Shown: piece by piece, positions 1 through 5,172 of the stretch
How positions within the stretch are numbered: position 1 is the first letter of the stretch
Layout of the letters: the number at the start of each line of letters is the position of its first letter
NCBI GenBank assembly: GCA_016840965.1
Contig: JAEORI010000046.1
Coordinates: 1 to 5,172, forward strand
Direction of reading: 5' to 3'
Length of the DNA: 5,172 bases
Source of the DNA: Candidatus Thorarchaeota archaeon
Lineage (GTDB): Archaea; Asgardarchaeota; Thorarchaeia; Thorarchaeales; Thorarchaeaceae
The notes under the pieces: model-generated
The model's database searches: none
Seen by the model: the letters and a program-made list of their open reading frames with translations, nothing else
What the model was told of the DNA's origin: nothing
Program-made: the position numbers and the translations under genes

Positions 1-815
1 ACGTCTTGAATTGGTTGTCATCAACTGATGCAAGAATTCTTGTCCATACTGATTATCTAGGATGGAATGATCCAGTTTGTCGAGCTCTTAGAGATCTTGG
101 ATTATCGTACTCGCTCTTCAATACACGTCAATATCTGGATGACTTTATTGATTCACAGTCATGGGACTTGCTAATCTACAACAATGTCAATTATGTTCCT
201 GAATCCATAATCTATGATGAGCTATATGCTTTCGTAAATGCAGGTGGTTCCTTAATACTGACGTCCTTTGACGTGGATAGTCATCCAACACATCCATTGT
301 GGTCAAAGATGGGTGTGGAGTGGAGTTCCAGTCTGTCAGGAGAACCATCAATGTACCTTTGGGATGTATCTCATCCTATCTTCACTGAGCCAAATGATCA
401 TTCAATGAACAACTATACGTCTACTGTACTCTTTTGGGATGATGGAGATACTGTGACCCATTCTGAAGGCTATACAGCACTTGCAGGATCAACTGAAACC
501 CCACAAAGTGATACAGCCACTATTGTGGTAAGTAACGATAGAAAGACTCTCTTCAATACCATCATTATTGATAATTTTGGAACTGACGAGGACGACTCTA
601 CCTATCCTGATAATGTTGAACTCTGGCAGAATGAAATTGTCTTTATGATGACTGAGCCTACAGGTGGATTCACAATCGATCCTACAACACTACTCCTCAT
701 CGGTGCTGGAGTTCTTGGTGTTGTCGTGATTGGTGCCATTGTTTTCAGACAACGTGGCTCTCCAAGTACCGCTCCTGCTGCCAAGCCCAAGAGGAAAACC
801 ACAAAGAAGAAATGA
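1..815 (+). CDS. Surface protein with GATase1-like extracellular domain and C-terminal membrane anchor (5' end missing)
   Basis: The reading frame is already open at the left edge; the TTG at 6-8 is only the first possible start, so the true start lies outside. Residues are numbered from that TTG (269 visible). Residues 10-90 alternate strands and helices in the style of the class I glutamine-amidotransferase or ThuA-like fold: a strand RILVHTDY, a helix near 22-32, a strand WDLLIYNN (53-60), a helix ending in AFVNAGG, then SLILTSFD (82-89). HPIF (123-126) and the distal NTIIIDNFG with a following YPDNVELWQNEI also fit that group. The only visible cysteine is Cys25, and none sits at a nucleophile elbow, so glutaminase activity is unlikely. 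Residues 226-247 form a hydrophobic helix followed by a tail rich in Ala, Pro and Lys ending KRKTTKKK, which places the domain outside the cell and the tail inside. TGA is followed directly by an in-frame TAA. Substrate or ligand is unknown; the fold call is inference from pattern. Confidence 0.75.
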   Translation, partial: VLNWLSSTDARILVHTDYLGWNDPVCRALRDLGLSYSLFNTRQYLDDFIDSQSWDLLIYNNVNYVPESIIYDELYAFVNAGGSLILTSFDVDSHPTHPLWSKMGVEWSSSLSGEPSMYLWDVSHPIFTEPNDHSMNNYTSTVLFWDDGDTVTHSEGYTALAGSTETPQSDTATIVVSNDRKTLFNTIIIDNFGTDEDDSTYPDNVELWQNEIVFMMTEPTGGFTIDPTTLLLIGAGVLGVVVIGAIVFRQRGSPSTAPAAKPKRKTTKKK

Positions 816-823
816 TAATTGAT

Positions 824-861
824 GGGAAGTCATTTGACTTCCCCCTCTATTCTTTTTTTTT
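824..861 (+). terminator. Convergent terminator hairpin plus T-tract
   Basis: GGGAAGTC (824-831) pairs perfectly with GACTTCCC (836-843) around an ATTT loop. A run of nine T follows at 853-861. The hairpin fills the space between the plus-strand stop at 813-815 and the mutL stop codon at 847-849. The T-tract that would end the plus-strand transcript lies inside the last lysine codons of mutL. In the other direction the hairpin is followed by a T-rich stretch complementary to the lysine codons of the surface protein, so the element could work both ways. The pairing is read directly; termination activity is inferred. Confidence 0.75.
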
Positions 862-2655
862 CCCAATTCTATGTCGTTTTTTGAACCTAAGAATTGCGTC
901 ATGACCCAATCTACCCACGGCCTTGTCAAGATTTTGTTTCCTAATTTGTATTATTGAAGGTCTGCCATGGCAACATGTATACTTGCCTTGTGTCTTTGAA
1001 AAATCCTCAATCAGACTACGAATCTCGTCTATGTCCATTATTTTTCCTTCTCTAATGGCTGAATGGCATGCTGTAAGTTTAACGAGTTCGTCCATAAATT
1101 GATCACGAGCCTCTGACACTCCTATCGAAACTATTTGGTCAAGAAGTGTAACAAGTTCTATTTCAGATGCAACACTCCCAAATATTTCTGGTATCGTGGA
1201 TACAGATACTTCACTACCACCAAAACTTGAAACTGAAAAACCAAGCTCTTCGAGAGTGTCAGAGAGTTCAATAATCCGTTCAGTATCTGTTGGACTTAGA
1301 CTTAACACAAATGGTTGTAGCAATTCTTGGATGGCAACTCTATGTTCATTGACTTCTTTCCTTAACTCCTCATACAGCACCCTTTCGTGAGCCGCATGCT
1401 GGTCAATCACTAGGAGACCTTCTTCGTCCTCAAGTAGAATATAGAGCCGATGAATCTGCCCCACAATTCTAAACACTCCACCAAGCAGGTTCACTGGTTC
1501 CTGATCTTCGCTGATTGGAACTATTGGCTCGAGAAGTGTTTGTTCAACTAGGGGGGCGACTCCAAGGTGTTTTCGCTGAGATGCTTTGGTTGATTCTCCA
1601 GCTATGTCATTGCTTTGTGCAGATTTATCTAAATATGATTCTAGAGATTGACTCTCAACCGTTACCTGTCCTACACCAAGTGCATCTCTGACAGATTTTG
1701 AAATGATTGAGCTCACTTTATCAATGTCAAGAATTCTCACTTCACGTTTGGTTGGATGAACATTCACATCTACATGAGAGAGACTCATTGCGATATCAAG
1801 AGCACAAACAGGGAATTGTCCCTTCATGAGCAACGTCGAATATGCTGTTTCGACAGCTTGGCTTAAACGTTCGTCGACAATCGGTCTCCTTATCACTGAG
1901 AAATACTCACGAGACCTATTGCCTCTCGAAACCGGAGGCATCGCCACGAACCCTTCTACCCACACCCCCTCGTCCGAATAATAGACTTCTACCAAACCTT
2001 TCGCAATGTCCTCTCCCCAGAGGTATGTTATTCTATCTATTGCACTCTGTCCAGGTGGACAATCAATTACAATTTCTTCATTTCTTTTCAGCCTGAAACC
2101 AACATCTGTTCTGACCACTGCATGTTTCATAACTACCTCGTAAATTCGTTGACCTTCTACCTTAGGGTTTGCTAGATGTTTGCGTCTCGCAGGTATTGCC
2201 TTGAAAAGGTCATTCACTTCAACAGTTGTACCAATAGGTCTTGACGAATCTGATATCTTGGGACTTTCTCCTACTCTCGATAAAATGAGTGTCCCAACAT
2301 CTTCCTCTTTTGTTTGAGTTGTAACCCTAACATCAGCTACTGCTGCGATGCTAGCTAATGCTTCACCACGGAAACCATAGGTGGATATCTCAACAATGTC
2401 TTCCCTCTTCGAAATCTTACTTGTTGAATGTCTTTGAAGGCAGATCTCACAATCTTCACGAGAAATGCCTTCTCCGTTGTCTGAAACTATAATCCTATCA
2501 ATTCCCCCACCTTCAATGGAGATGTCTATCATGTCTGTTCCTGCATCAAGCGAATTCTCAATGAGTTCTTTAACAATTGAAGACGGATTTTCAATCACCT
2601 CTCCTGCAGATATAAGTGAAACAAGGTCCTCACTCAGGACTTTGATCTTACCCAC
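847..2655 (-). CDS. mutL: DNA mismatch repair protein MutL, endonuclease type
   Basis: MutL is a dimeric GHKL ATPase that links mismatch recognition by MutS to strand incision and removal. At 602 residues it is close to the usual bacterial length. The N-terminal ATPase domain is complete: Glu30 and Asn34 in KELIENSLDAG, Asp59 in SDNGEGI, the YGFRGEALASIAAVADV lid region (93-109), and Lys303 in VDVNVHPTKREV. A low-complexity linker covers roughly 332-392. The C-terminal domain carries the metal-binding endonuclease motif DQHA(X)2E(X)4E (Asp418, His420, Glu424, Glu429), ACHSAIREG (Cys530) and CCHGRP (Cys561, His563), so it should nick DNA itself, as MutL does in lineages without MutH. QELLQP (443-448) matches the place of the sliding-clamp-binding motif. 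The start is GTG at 2655: the upstream in-frame stop is only nine bases away and a good ribosome binding site sits five bases before it. It follows the amidohydrolase gene and is probably cotranscribed with it. No mutS is visible. Confidence 0.96.
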   Translation of the reverse strand: MGKIKVLSEDLVSLISAGEVIENPSSIVKELIENSLDAGTDMIDISIEGGGIDRIIVSDNGEGISREDCEICLQRHSTSKISKREDIVEISTYGFRGEALASIAAVADVRVTTQTKEEDVGTLILSRVGESPKISDSSRPIGTTVEVNDLFKAIPARRKHLANPKVEGQRIYEVVMKHAVVRTDVGFRLKRNEEIVIDCPPGQSAIDRITYLWGEDIAKGLVEVYYSDEGVWVEGFVAMPPVSRGNRSREYFSVIRRPIVDERLSQAVETAYSTLLMKGQFPVCALDIAMSLSHVDVNVHPTKREVRILDIDKVSSIISKSVRDALGVGQVTVESQSLESYLDKSAQSNDIAGESTKASQRKHLGVAPLVEQTLLEPIVPISEDQEPVNLLGGVFRIVGQIHRLYILLEDEEGLLVIDQHAAHERVLYEELRKEVNEHRVAIQELLQPFVLSLSPTDTERIIELSDTLEELGFSVSSFGGSEVSVSTIPEIFGSVASEIELVTLLDQIVSIGVSEARDQFMDELVKLTACHSAIREGKIMDIDEIRSLIEDFSKTQGKYTCCHGRPSIIQIRKQNLDKAVGRLGHDAILRFKKRHRIGKKKE

Positions 2656-2660
2656 TACAA

Positions 2661-2666
2661 CACCTC
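2661..2666 (-). promoter_or_regulatory. Ribosome binding site of mutL overlapping the upstream stop codon
   Basis: On the minus strand GAGGTG lies five bases before the GTG start of mutL and overlaps the TGA stop (2667-2665) of the amidohydrolase. It settles GTG as the start and suggests translational coupling within the operon. Nearby ATG (2668-2666) and GTG (2663-2661) triplets run quickly into stops in other frames. Confidence 0.7.
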
Positions 2667-4218
2667 ATGTTCGTGATGCCGAATACTCAACAATCCCGCC
2701 AACGACTGTCATCTCGATATCGATATCAATAATCTCGTCTGGAGGGACTTCCAGTATATTGTGTGACAGGACAACAAAGTCTGCTCTTTTCCCCACTGTA
2801 AGACTCCCTAGTGTGTGTTCTTGAAATACTGAGTACGCGCTCTCCAATGTATAGCACCGAAGTGCCTCTTCAACTGTGAGTCTTACTCGGTCATTTAGAT
2901 GAGTGGTTGCAGACCATATTCCATAAAGTGGGCTATATGGCATACCATCAGAACCAAAACAGAGTCTTGCTCCATTGTCAAGAGCAACACGGAACATATT
3001 CATTCCTCTAACTTGTTCTTCGTCGAATCTATGATCATAAAGCCCTCCTGGTTGCTGCCATCTTCCAACGAAATTAGGTTGCATTGACAGGATAAGGCCG
3101 AGGCTCACAGCTCTGCGAATTTGATACTCATTTATCATTTCTGCATGCTCTATTCTGTGCCTTTGTTTACGTAGAACATTCTTGTTTGGGAGATTCTCAA
3201 ATGTGGAGATGACCATCTCGAGTGCTTCATCTCCAATAGCATGCGTCACAGTTTGGATGTTGTGTTCAACAGCTTTCTTGATTGTGCTCTCATACTCATC
3301 CTTTGGGAATAGCAGCATGCCTTTATTTTTTGGATCATCCTTATACCCTTTAGACACGTAAGCTGTCTTTGCACCGATTGAGCCATCAGTGAAGATCTTT
3401 ACTCCTCCAATCTTCATCATCGGACTGCCCATTCCAGATGTGAGCCCCAGACTTATCATGTGCTCCATCAGCTCCACTGGAATGTTCACAATCATTCTTG
3501 TCGTAAGATTGTGGCTAGTTTCTACTTCGCGAATGTGTCGTAAAACGCCTGCAACTGCATTATCTACTACAGTTGTGATGCCCTTTTCATTTGCTATTTT
3601 GTTTCCTACAATTACGCCATCTCGAAATTGTTCTGCTGTTGGTCGTAGCTTCTGCTGTATCTCGTCAATATCCTTCAAAACACCAGTTGGTCTACCAAGT
3701 CTATCTTTCTGCACTCCTATCTGATTTTGAGGTATACCGAGCATCTTGAAGCCTAAGCTATTAACTGAAACAAGGTGTCCACAGACACGCATTGCCATTA
3801 TTGGATGGTCTTTGCTGATAGAATCAAGATCTTTTGACTGAATATACCTCTTTTCAGTCCACTCACTCTCATCCCAATTATAGCCAAGAATCCATTCTCC
3901 CTTAGGATATTTAGGCACAGCATCCTTCAGAAATTGAATGGCTTCTCCTAGTGAGCCAACCTTGTCAAGCTGCACATGTTTTGCTTTGACACCCGCACTT
4001 GTCAGGTGAGTGTGTGCATCGATGAATCCTGGGATTACAGTTTTGCCTCCAAGATCGATTACTCGTTTTGCTGTAGGAATAAGTTCTACGACTTCCTCTT
4101 CATCACCTACTGCTAGAACTTTAAAGCTCTTTACAGCTAAAGCAGTGGCATTTGGTCTTTGTGGATCCATAGTGATGATGTTACCGTTGAAGACAATAAG
4201 GTCAGCTTCTAGCTTCAT
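2665..4218 (-). CDS. YtcJ-like metal-dependent amidohydrolase (amidohydrolase 3 family)
   Basis: This is a cytoplasmic TIM-barrel hydrolase of the amidohydrolase superfamily; characterised relatives of the YtcJ group hydrolyse N-substituted formamides or related amide bonds, but the substrate here cannot be told. Counting from the chosen ATG (517 residues), a small beta-sandwich opens the protein (ADLIVFNGNIITMD), then PGFIDAHTHL gives the HxH metal ligands His69 and His71. Further family landmarks follow in order: LGYNWDESEW, Lys274 in KIFTDGSIG, His326 in VTHAIGDEAL, His358 in RIEHAEM, and Asp424 in FGSDGMP. The C-terminus returns to the sandwich with GSLTVGKRADFVVL. Length is normal for the family (about 500-550). 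A GTG at 4227 would add three residues, but it lies inside the ribosome binding site AGGTG, so the ATG at 4218 is preferred. It has its own TATA-like box upstream and mutL starts nine bases after its stop. No signal peptide or transmembrane segment is seen. Confidence 0.92.
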   Translation of the reverse strand: MKLEADLIVFNGNIITMDPQRPNATALAVKSFKVLAVGDEEEVVELIPTAKRVIDLGGKTVIPGFIDAHTHLTSAGVKAKHVQLDKVGSLGEAIQFLKDAVPKYPKGEWILGYNWDESEWTEKRYIQSKDLDSISKDHPIMAMRVCGHLVSVNSLGFKMLGIPQNQIGVQKDRLGRPTGVLKDIDEIQQKLRPTAEQFRDGVIVGNKIANEKGITTVVDNAVAGVLRHIREVETSHNLTTRMIVNIPVELMEHMISLGLTSGMGSPMMKIGGVKIFTDGSIGAKTAYVSKGYKDDPKNKGMLLFPKDEYESTIKKAVEHNIQTVTHAIGDEALEMVISTFENLPNKNVLRKQRHRIEHAEMINEYQIRRAVSLGLILSMQPNFVGRWQQPGGLYDHRFDEEQVRGMNMFRVALDNGARLCFGSDGMPYSPLYGIWSATTHLNDRVRLTVEEALRCYTLESAYSVFQEHTLGSLTVGKRADFVVLSHNILEVPPDEIIDIDIEMTVVGGIVEYSASRT

Positions 4219-4224
4219 GGCACA

Positions 4225-4229
4225 CACCT
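4225..4229 (-). promoter_or_regulatory. Ribosome binding site that fixes the amidohydrolase start
   Basis: On the minus strand AGGTG is followed by a six-base spacer and then ATG at 4218-4216. The competing GTG start (4227-4225) is part of this site. The same GGTG core with similar spacing precedes mutL, which supports the choice. Confidence 0.65.
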
Positions 4230-4287
4230 TTTCATTTTTGACTTACAATGCATATCTTTCTTGTCGTTGTGTGTACCGCGAAATGGT

Positions 4288-4299
4288 ATTTTTATACTC
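4288..4299 (-). promoter_or_regulatory. Probable TATA box of the amidohydrolase-mutL operon
   Basis: The minus strand reads GAGTATAAAAAT here. An archaeal start site about 25 bases downstream would fall near 4265-4270, leaving a leader of roughly 50 bases before the ATG. A second AT-rich candidate, AATATATTA near 4318-4326, lies further upstream. No convincing BRE could be told apart from general AT-richness. Confidence 0.45.
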
Positions 4300-4330
4300 A
4301 TTCCATCCAACATACCCTAATATATTAAAA

Positions 4331-4349
4331 ATAACTATAATATAATCGG
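4331..4349 (+). promoter_or_regulatory. Possible TATA-like box for the short plus-strand reading frame
   Basis: The plus strand holds an AT-rich ACTATAATATAAT stretch about 45 bases before the GTG at 4385. A start site about 25 bases downstream would fall near 4365-4370. Together with the minus-strand TATA box at 4288-4299 it would make a divergent promoter region. This is weak evidence, since the whole stretch from 4318 to 4365 is AT-rich. Confidence 0.25.
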
Positions 4350-4366
4350 ATAGAAAATATTCATAG

Positions 4367-4537
4367 ACGTCGCCAAGTGTTGATGTGGGACATGCGACCT
4401 CAACAACACAACCAACCACCTATCCACGACCAACCGGAACTGCAGATCCGTTTGAGCTATCAACAAAGATGTTGCTGATGCCGGGTGGTACTGGTCTAGT
4501 TGCGGCACTTGGTGTAATAGCTGAGAGACGCAAGTAA
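4367..4537 (+). pseudogene. Orphan stalk and membrane-anchor tail of a surface protein (probable gene remnant, or a tiny membrane protein)
   Basis: The frame is open from just after a TAG at 4364-4366 to the TAA at 4535-4537. It reads a Thr/Pro-rich segment (ATSTTQPTTYPRPTGTADP), then KMLLMPGGTGLVAALGVIA, then ERRK and stop. That order of spacer, one hydrophobic helix and a short basic tail is how archaeal surface proteins end, and resembles the end of the protein at the left edge. Only GTG at 4385 (50 residues) or ATG at 4469 could start it, with no clear ribosome binding site, no signal peptide and no ectodomain. A larger upstream part would have to lie where the opposing amidohydrolase gene now sits. 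I therefore favour a truncated remnant; a real small protein inserted N-out cannot be excluded. The hairpin just after the stop suggests it once was, or still is, a true gene end. Confidence 0.4.
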
Positions 4538-4544
4538 ACTATGA

Positions 4545-4585
4545 AGAGGGGCTCCTCTTTGCCCCTCTCTCTACTTACTTTTTTT
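4545..4585 (+). terminator. Second convergent terminator hairpin plus T-tract
   Basis: AGAGGGGC (4545-4552) pairs perfectly with GCCCCTCT (4561-4568) around an eight-base loop, and seven T follow at 4579-4585. It occupies the gap between the TAA at 4535-4537 and the transaldolase stop codon at 4571-4573. As at 824-861, the plus-strand T-tract is the complement of lysine codons ending the opposing gene. In the minus direction the following sequence is only modestly T-rich, so the hairpin may end the transaldolase transcript less efficiently. Confidence 0.65.
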
Positions 4586-5172
4586 CGGTACTTTCTTCCA
4601 ATCGTCCAAGAATTTCTTGATTCCAACATCGGTGAGAGGATGATTTACCATCTTATCCAATACATCAGGAGGAATAGTTGCGATATCAGCGCCTATCAAT
4701 GCAGCCTCATAGACGTGAATAGGATGTCTAATACTGGCAACAATGATTTCAGTTTCAAATCCGTAATTGCTATAGATCTGAGCTATTGCCTCAATAATAT
4801 CCATGCCAACATGGCCAATATCATCTAGCCTCCCAATGAATGGTGAAACGAATGTTGCTCCTGCCTTTGCAGCTAGAAGCGCTTGGTTTGGACTGAAGAC
4901 AAGGGTGACATTAGTTTGGATGCCTTCGTCTGCGCAGACTTTTACGGCCTTGAGTCCTTCCCATGTCATAGGAATCTTAATAGCTGCGTTGTCAATCCAA
5001 CCATTGAGCTCTCTAGCTTCCTTTAACATGCCTTCTGCATCTTCCCTAATGACCTCAAGACTGATTGGTCCTTTGACGAATGATGCAATCTCATCTATTA
5101 CTGTCCTGAAGTCACGCCCCTCTTTGGCAACGAGTGATGGGTTTGTAGTAACTCCATCAACCATTCCTCTCT
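4571..5172 (-). CDS. tal: Transaldolase, small TalC/FSA-type (N-terminus beyond the window)
   Basis: Transaldolase moves a dihydroxyacetone unit between sugar phosphates in the non-oxidative pentose phosphate pathway, through a Schiff base on a TIM barrel. The frame stays open to the right edge. Numbering from the ATG at 5164: [18 protein letters not shown] is the family N-terminal signature, Lys63 in [13 protein letters not shown] is the Schiff-base lysine, [19 protein letters not shown] (85-103) and SPFIGRLDD (107-115) follow, then IIVASIRHP and a C-terminal helix ending KKVPKKSK. Glu37 (SLEV) and Phe109 (SPFIGR) stand where E. coli fructose-6-phosphate aldolase has Gln59 and Tyr131; Glu and Phe are the transaldolase-type residues. 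The family normally begins about 20 residues earlier with a strand like MKIFLDTA carrying an important Asp, so the ATG at 5164 is internal although AGAGAGGA precedes it. The stop is TAG at 4573-4571, next to a convergent hairpin. Confidence 0.93.
   Translation of the reverse strand, partial: RGMVDGVTTNPSLVAKEGRDFRTVIDEIASFVKGPISLEVIREDAEGMLKEARELNGWIDNAAIKIPMTWEGLKAVKVCADEGIQTNVTLVFSPNQALLAAKAGATFVSPFIGRLDDIGHVGMDIIEAIAQIYSNYGFETEIIVASIRHPIHVYEAALIGADIATIPPDVLDKMVNHPLTDVGIKKFLDDWKKVPKKSK

Noticed and set aside
2716..2727. Perfect 12-base palindrome GATATCGATATC
   Set aside because: It is inside the amidohydrolase coding sequence and arises from alternating Ile-Asp codons near the C-terminus, so no regulatory role is needed.
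2465..2824. Plus-strand frame of 119 codons opposite the mutL-amidohydrolase junction
   Set aside because: It is antisense to two well-conserved genes; its Ser/Thr/Ile-rich composition is what the complement of those codons gives.
4225..4227. GTG start for the amidohydrolase
   Set aside because: This GTG is part of the AGGTG ribosome binding site that serves the ATG at 4218; it also has no good site of its own.
4248..4328. Small plus-strand frame starting MHIFLVVV
   Set aside because: It has only 26 codons, lies over the amidohydrolase promoter, has no ribosome binding site, and does not connect in frame with the stalk-anchor tail downstream.
4420..4629. Minus-strand frame of 69 codons crossing the tail fragment and the transaldolase end
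   Set aside because: It overlaps the 3' end of the transaldolase in another frame, crosses the terminator hairpin, and its protein has no recognisable pattern.
5162..5172. ATG at 5164 preceded by AGAGAGGA as the transaldolase start
   Set aside because: The family begins about 20 residues earlier with an essential first strand, and the frame is still open (Arg-Gly before the Met) at the edge, so the gene is cut off by the window.

Overview
The window looks archaeal, and most likely comes from an Asgard archaeon of the Thorarchaeia type. This is inferred, not proven. The pointers are an extracellular protein with a C-terminal membrane anchor and a short Lys/Arg-rich cytoplasmic tail, GGTG-type ribosome binding sites, TATA-like boxes, T-tract terminators at convergent gene ends, and a complete MutL, a protein most archaea lack. 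Base composition is moderately AT-rich and similar across the window, so nothing stands out as recently transferred by composition alone.

Layout from left to right. (1) Positions 1-815, plus strand: the 3' part of a gene for a surface protein with an extracellular domain resembling the class I glutamine-amidotransferase (flavodoxin-like) fold, then one transmembrane helix and a basic tail. (2) Positions 816-846: a tight intergenic hairpin that serves two converging genes. (3) Positions 847-2655, minus strand: mutL, with intact ATPase and endonuclease motifs. (4) Positions 2665-4218, minus strand: a YtcJ-like amidohydrolase, nine bases upstream of mutL and almost certainly in the same operon. 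(5) Positions 4219-4570: a gap holding the amidohydrolase promoter, a short plus-strand reading frame that looks like only the Thr/Pro-rich stalk and membrane anchor of a surface protein, and a second convergent hairpin. (6) Positions 4571-5172, minus strand: a small transaldolase of the TalC/FSA family, whose first roughly 20 residues lie beyond the right edge.

No single pathway unites the window. MutL is the nicking and matchmaking factor of DNA mismatch repair, the amidohydrolase has an unknown small-molecule substrate, and transaldolase belongs to the non-oxidative pentose phosphate or ribose pathway. I found no CRISPR array, RNA gene, insertion sequence or recognisable novel multi-gene system. 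The most interesting points are the endonuclease-type MutL with a sliding-clamp-like motif, the orphan membrane-anchor reading frame, and the two compact convergent terminators whose T-tracts lie inside the lysine codons of the opposing gene.
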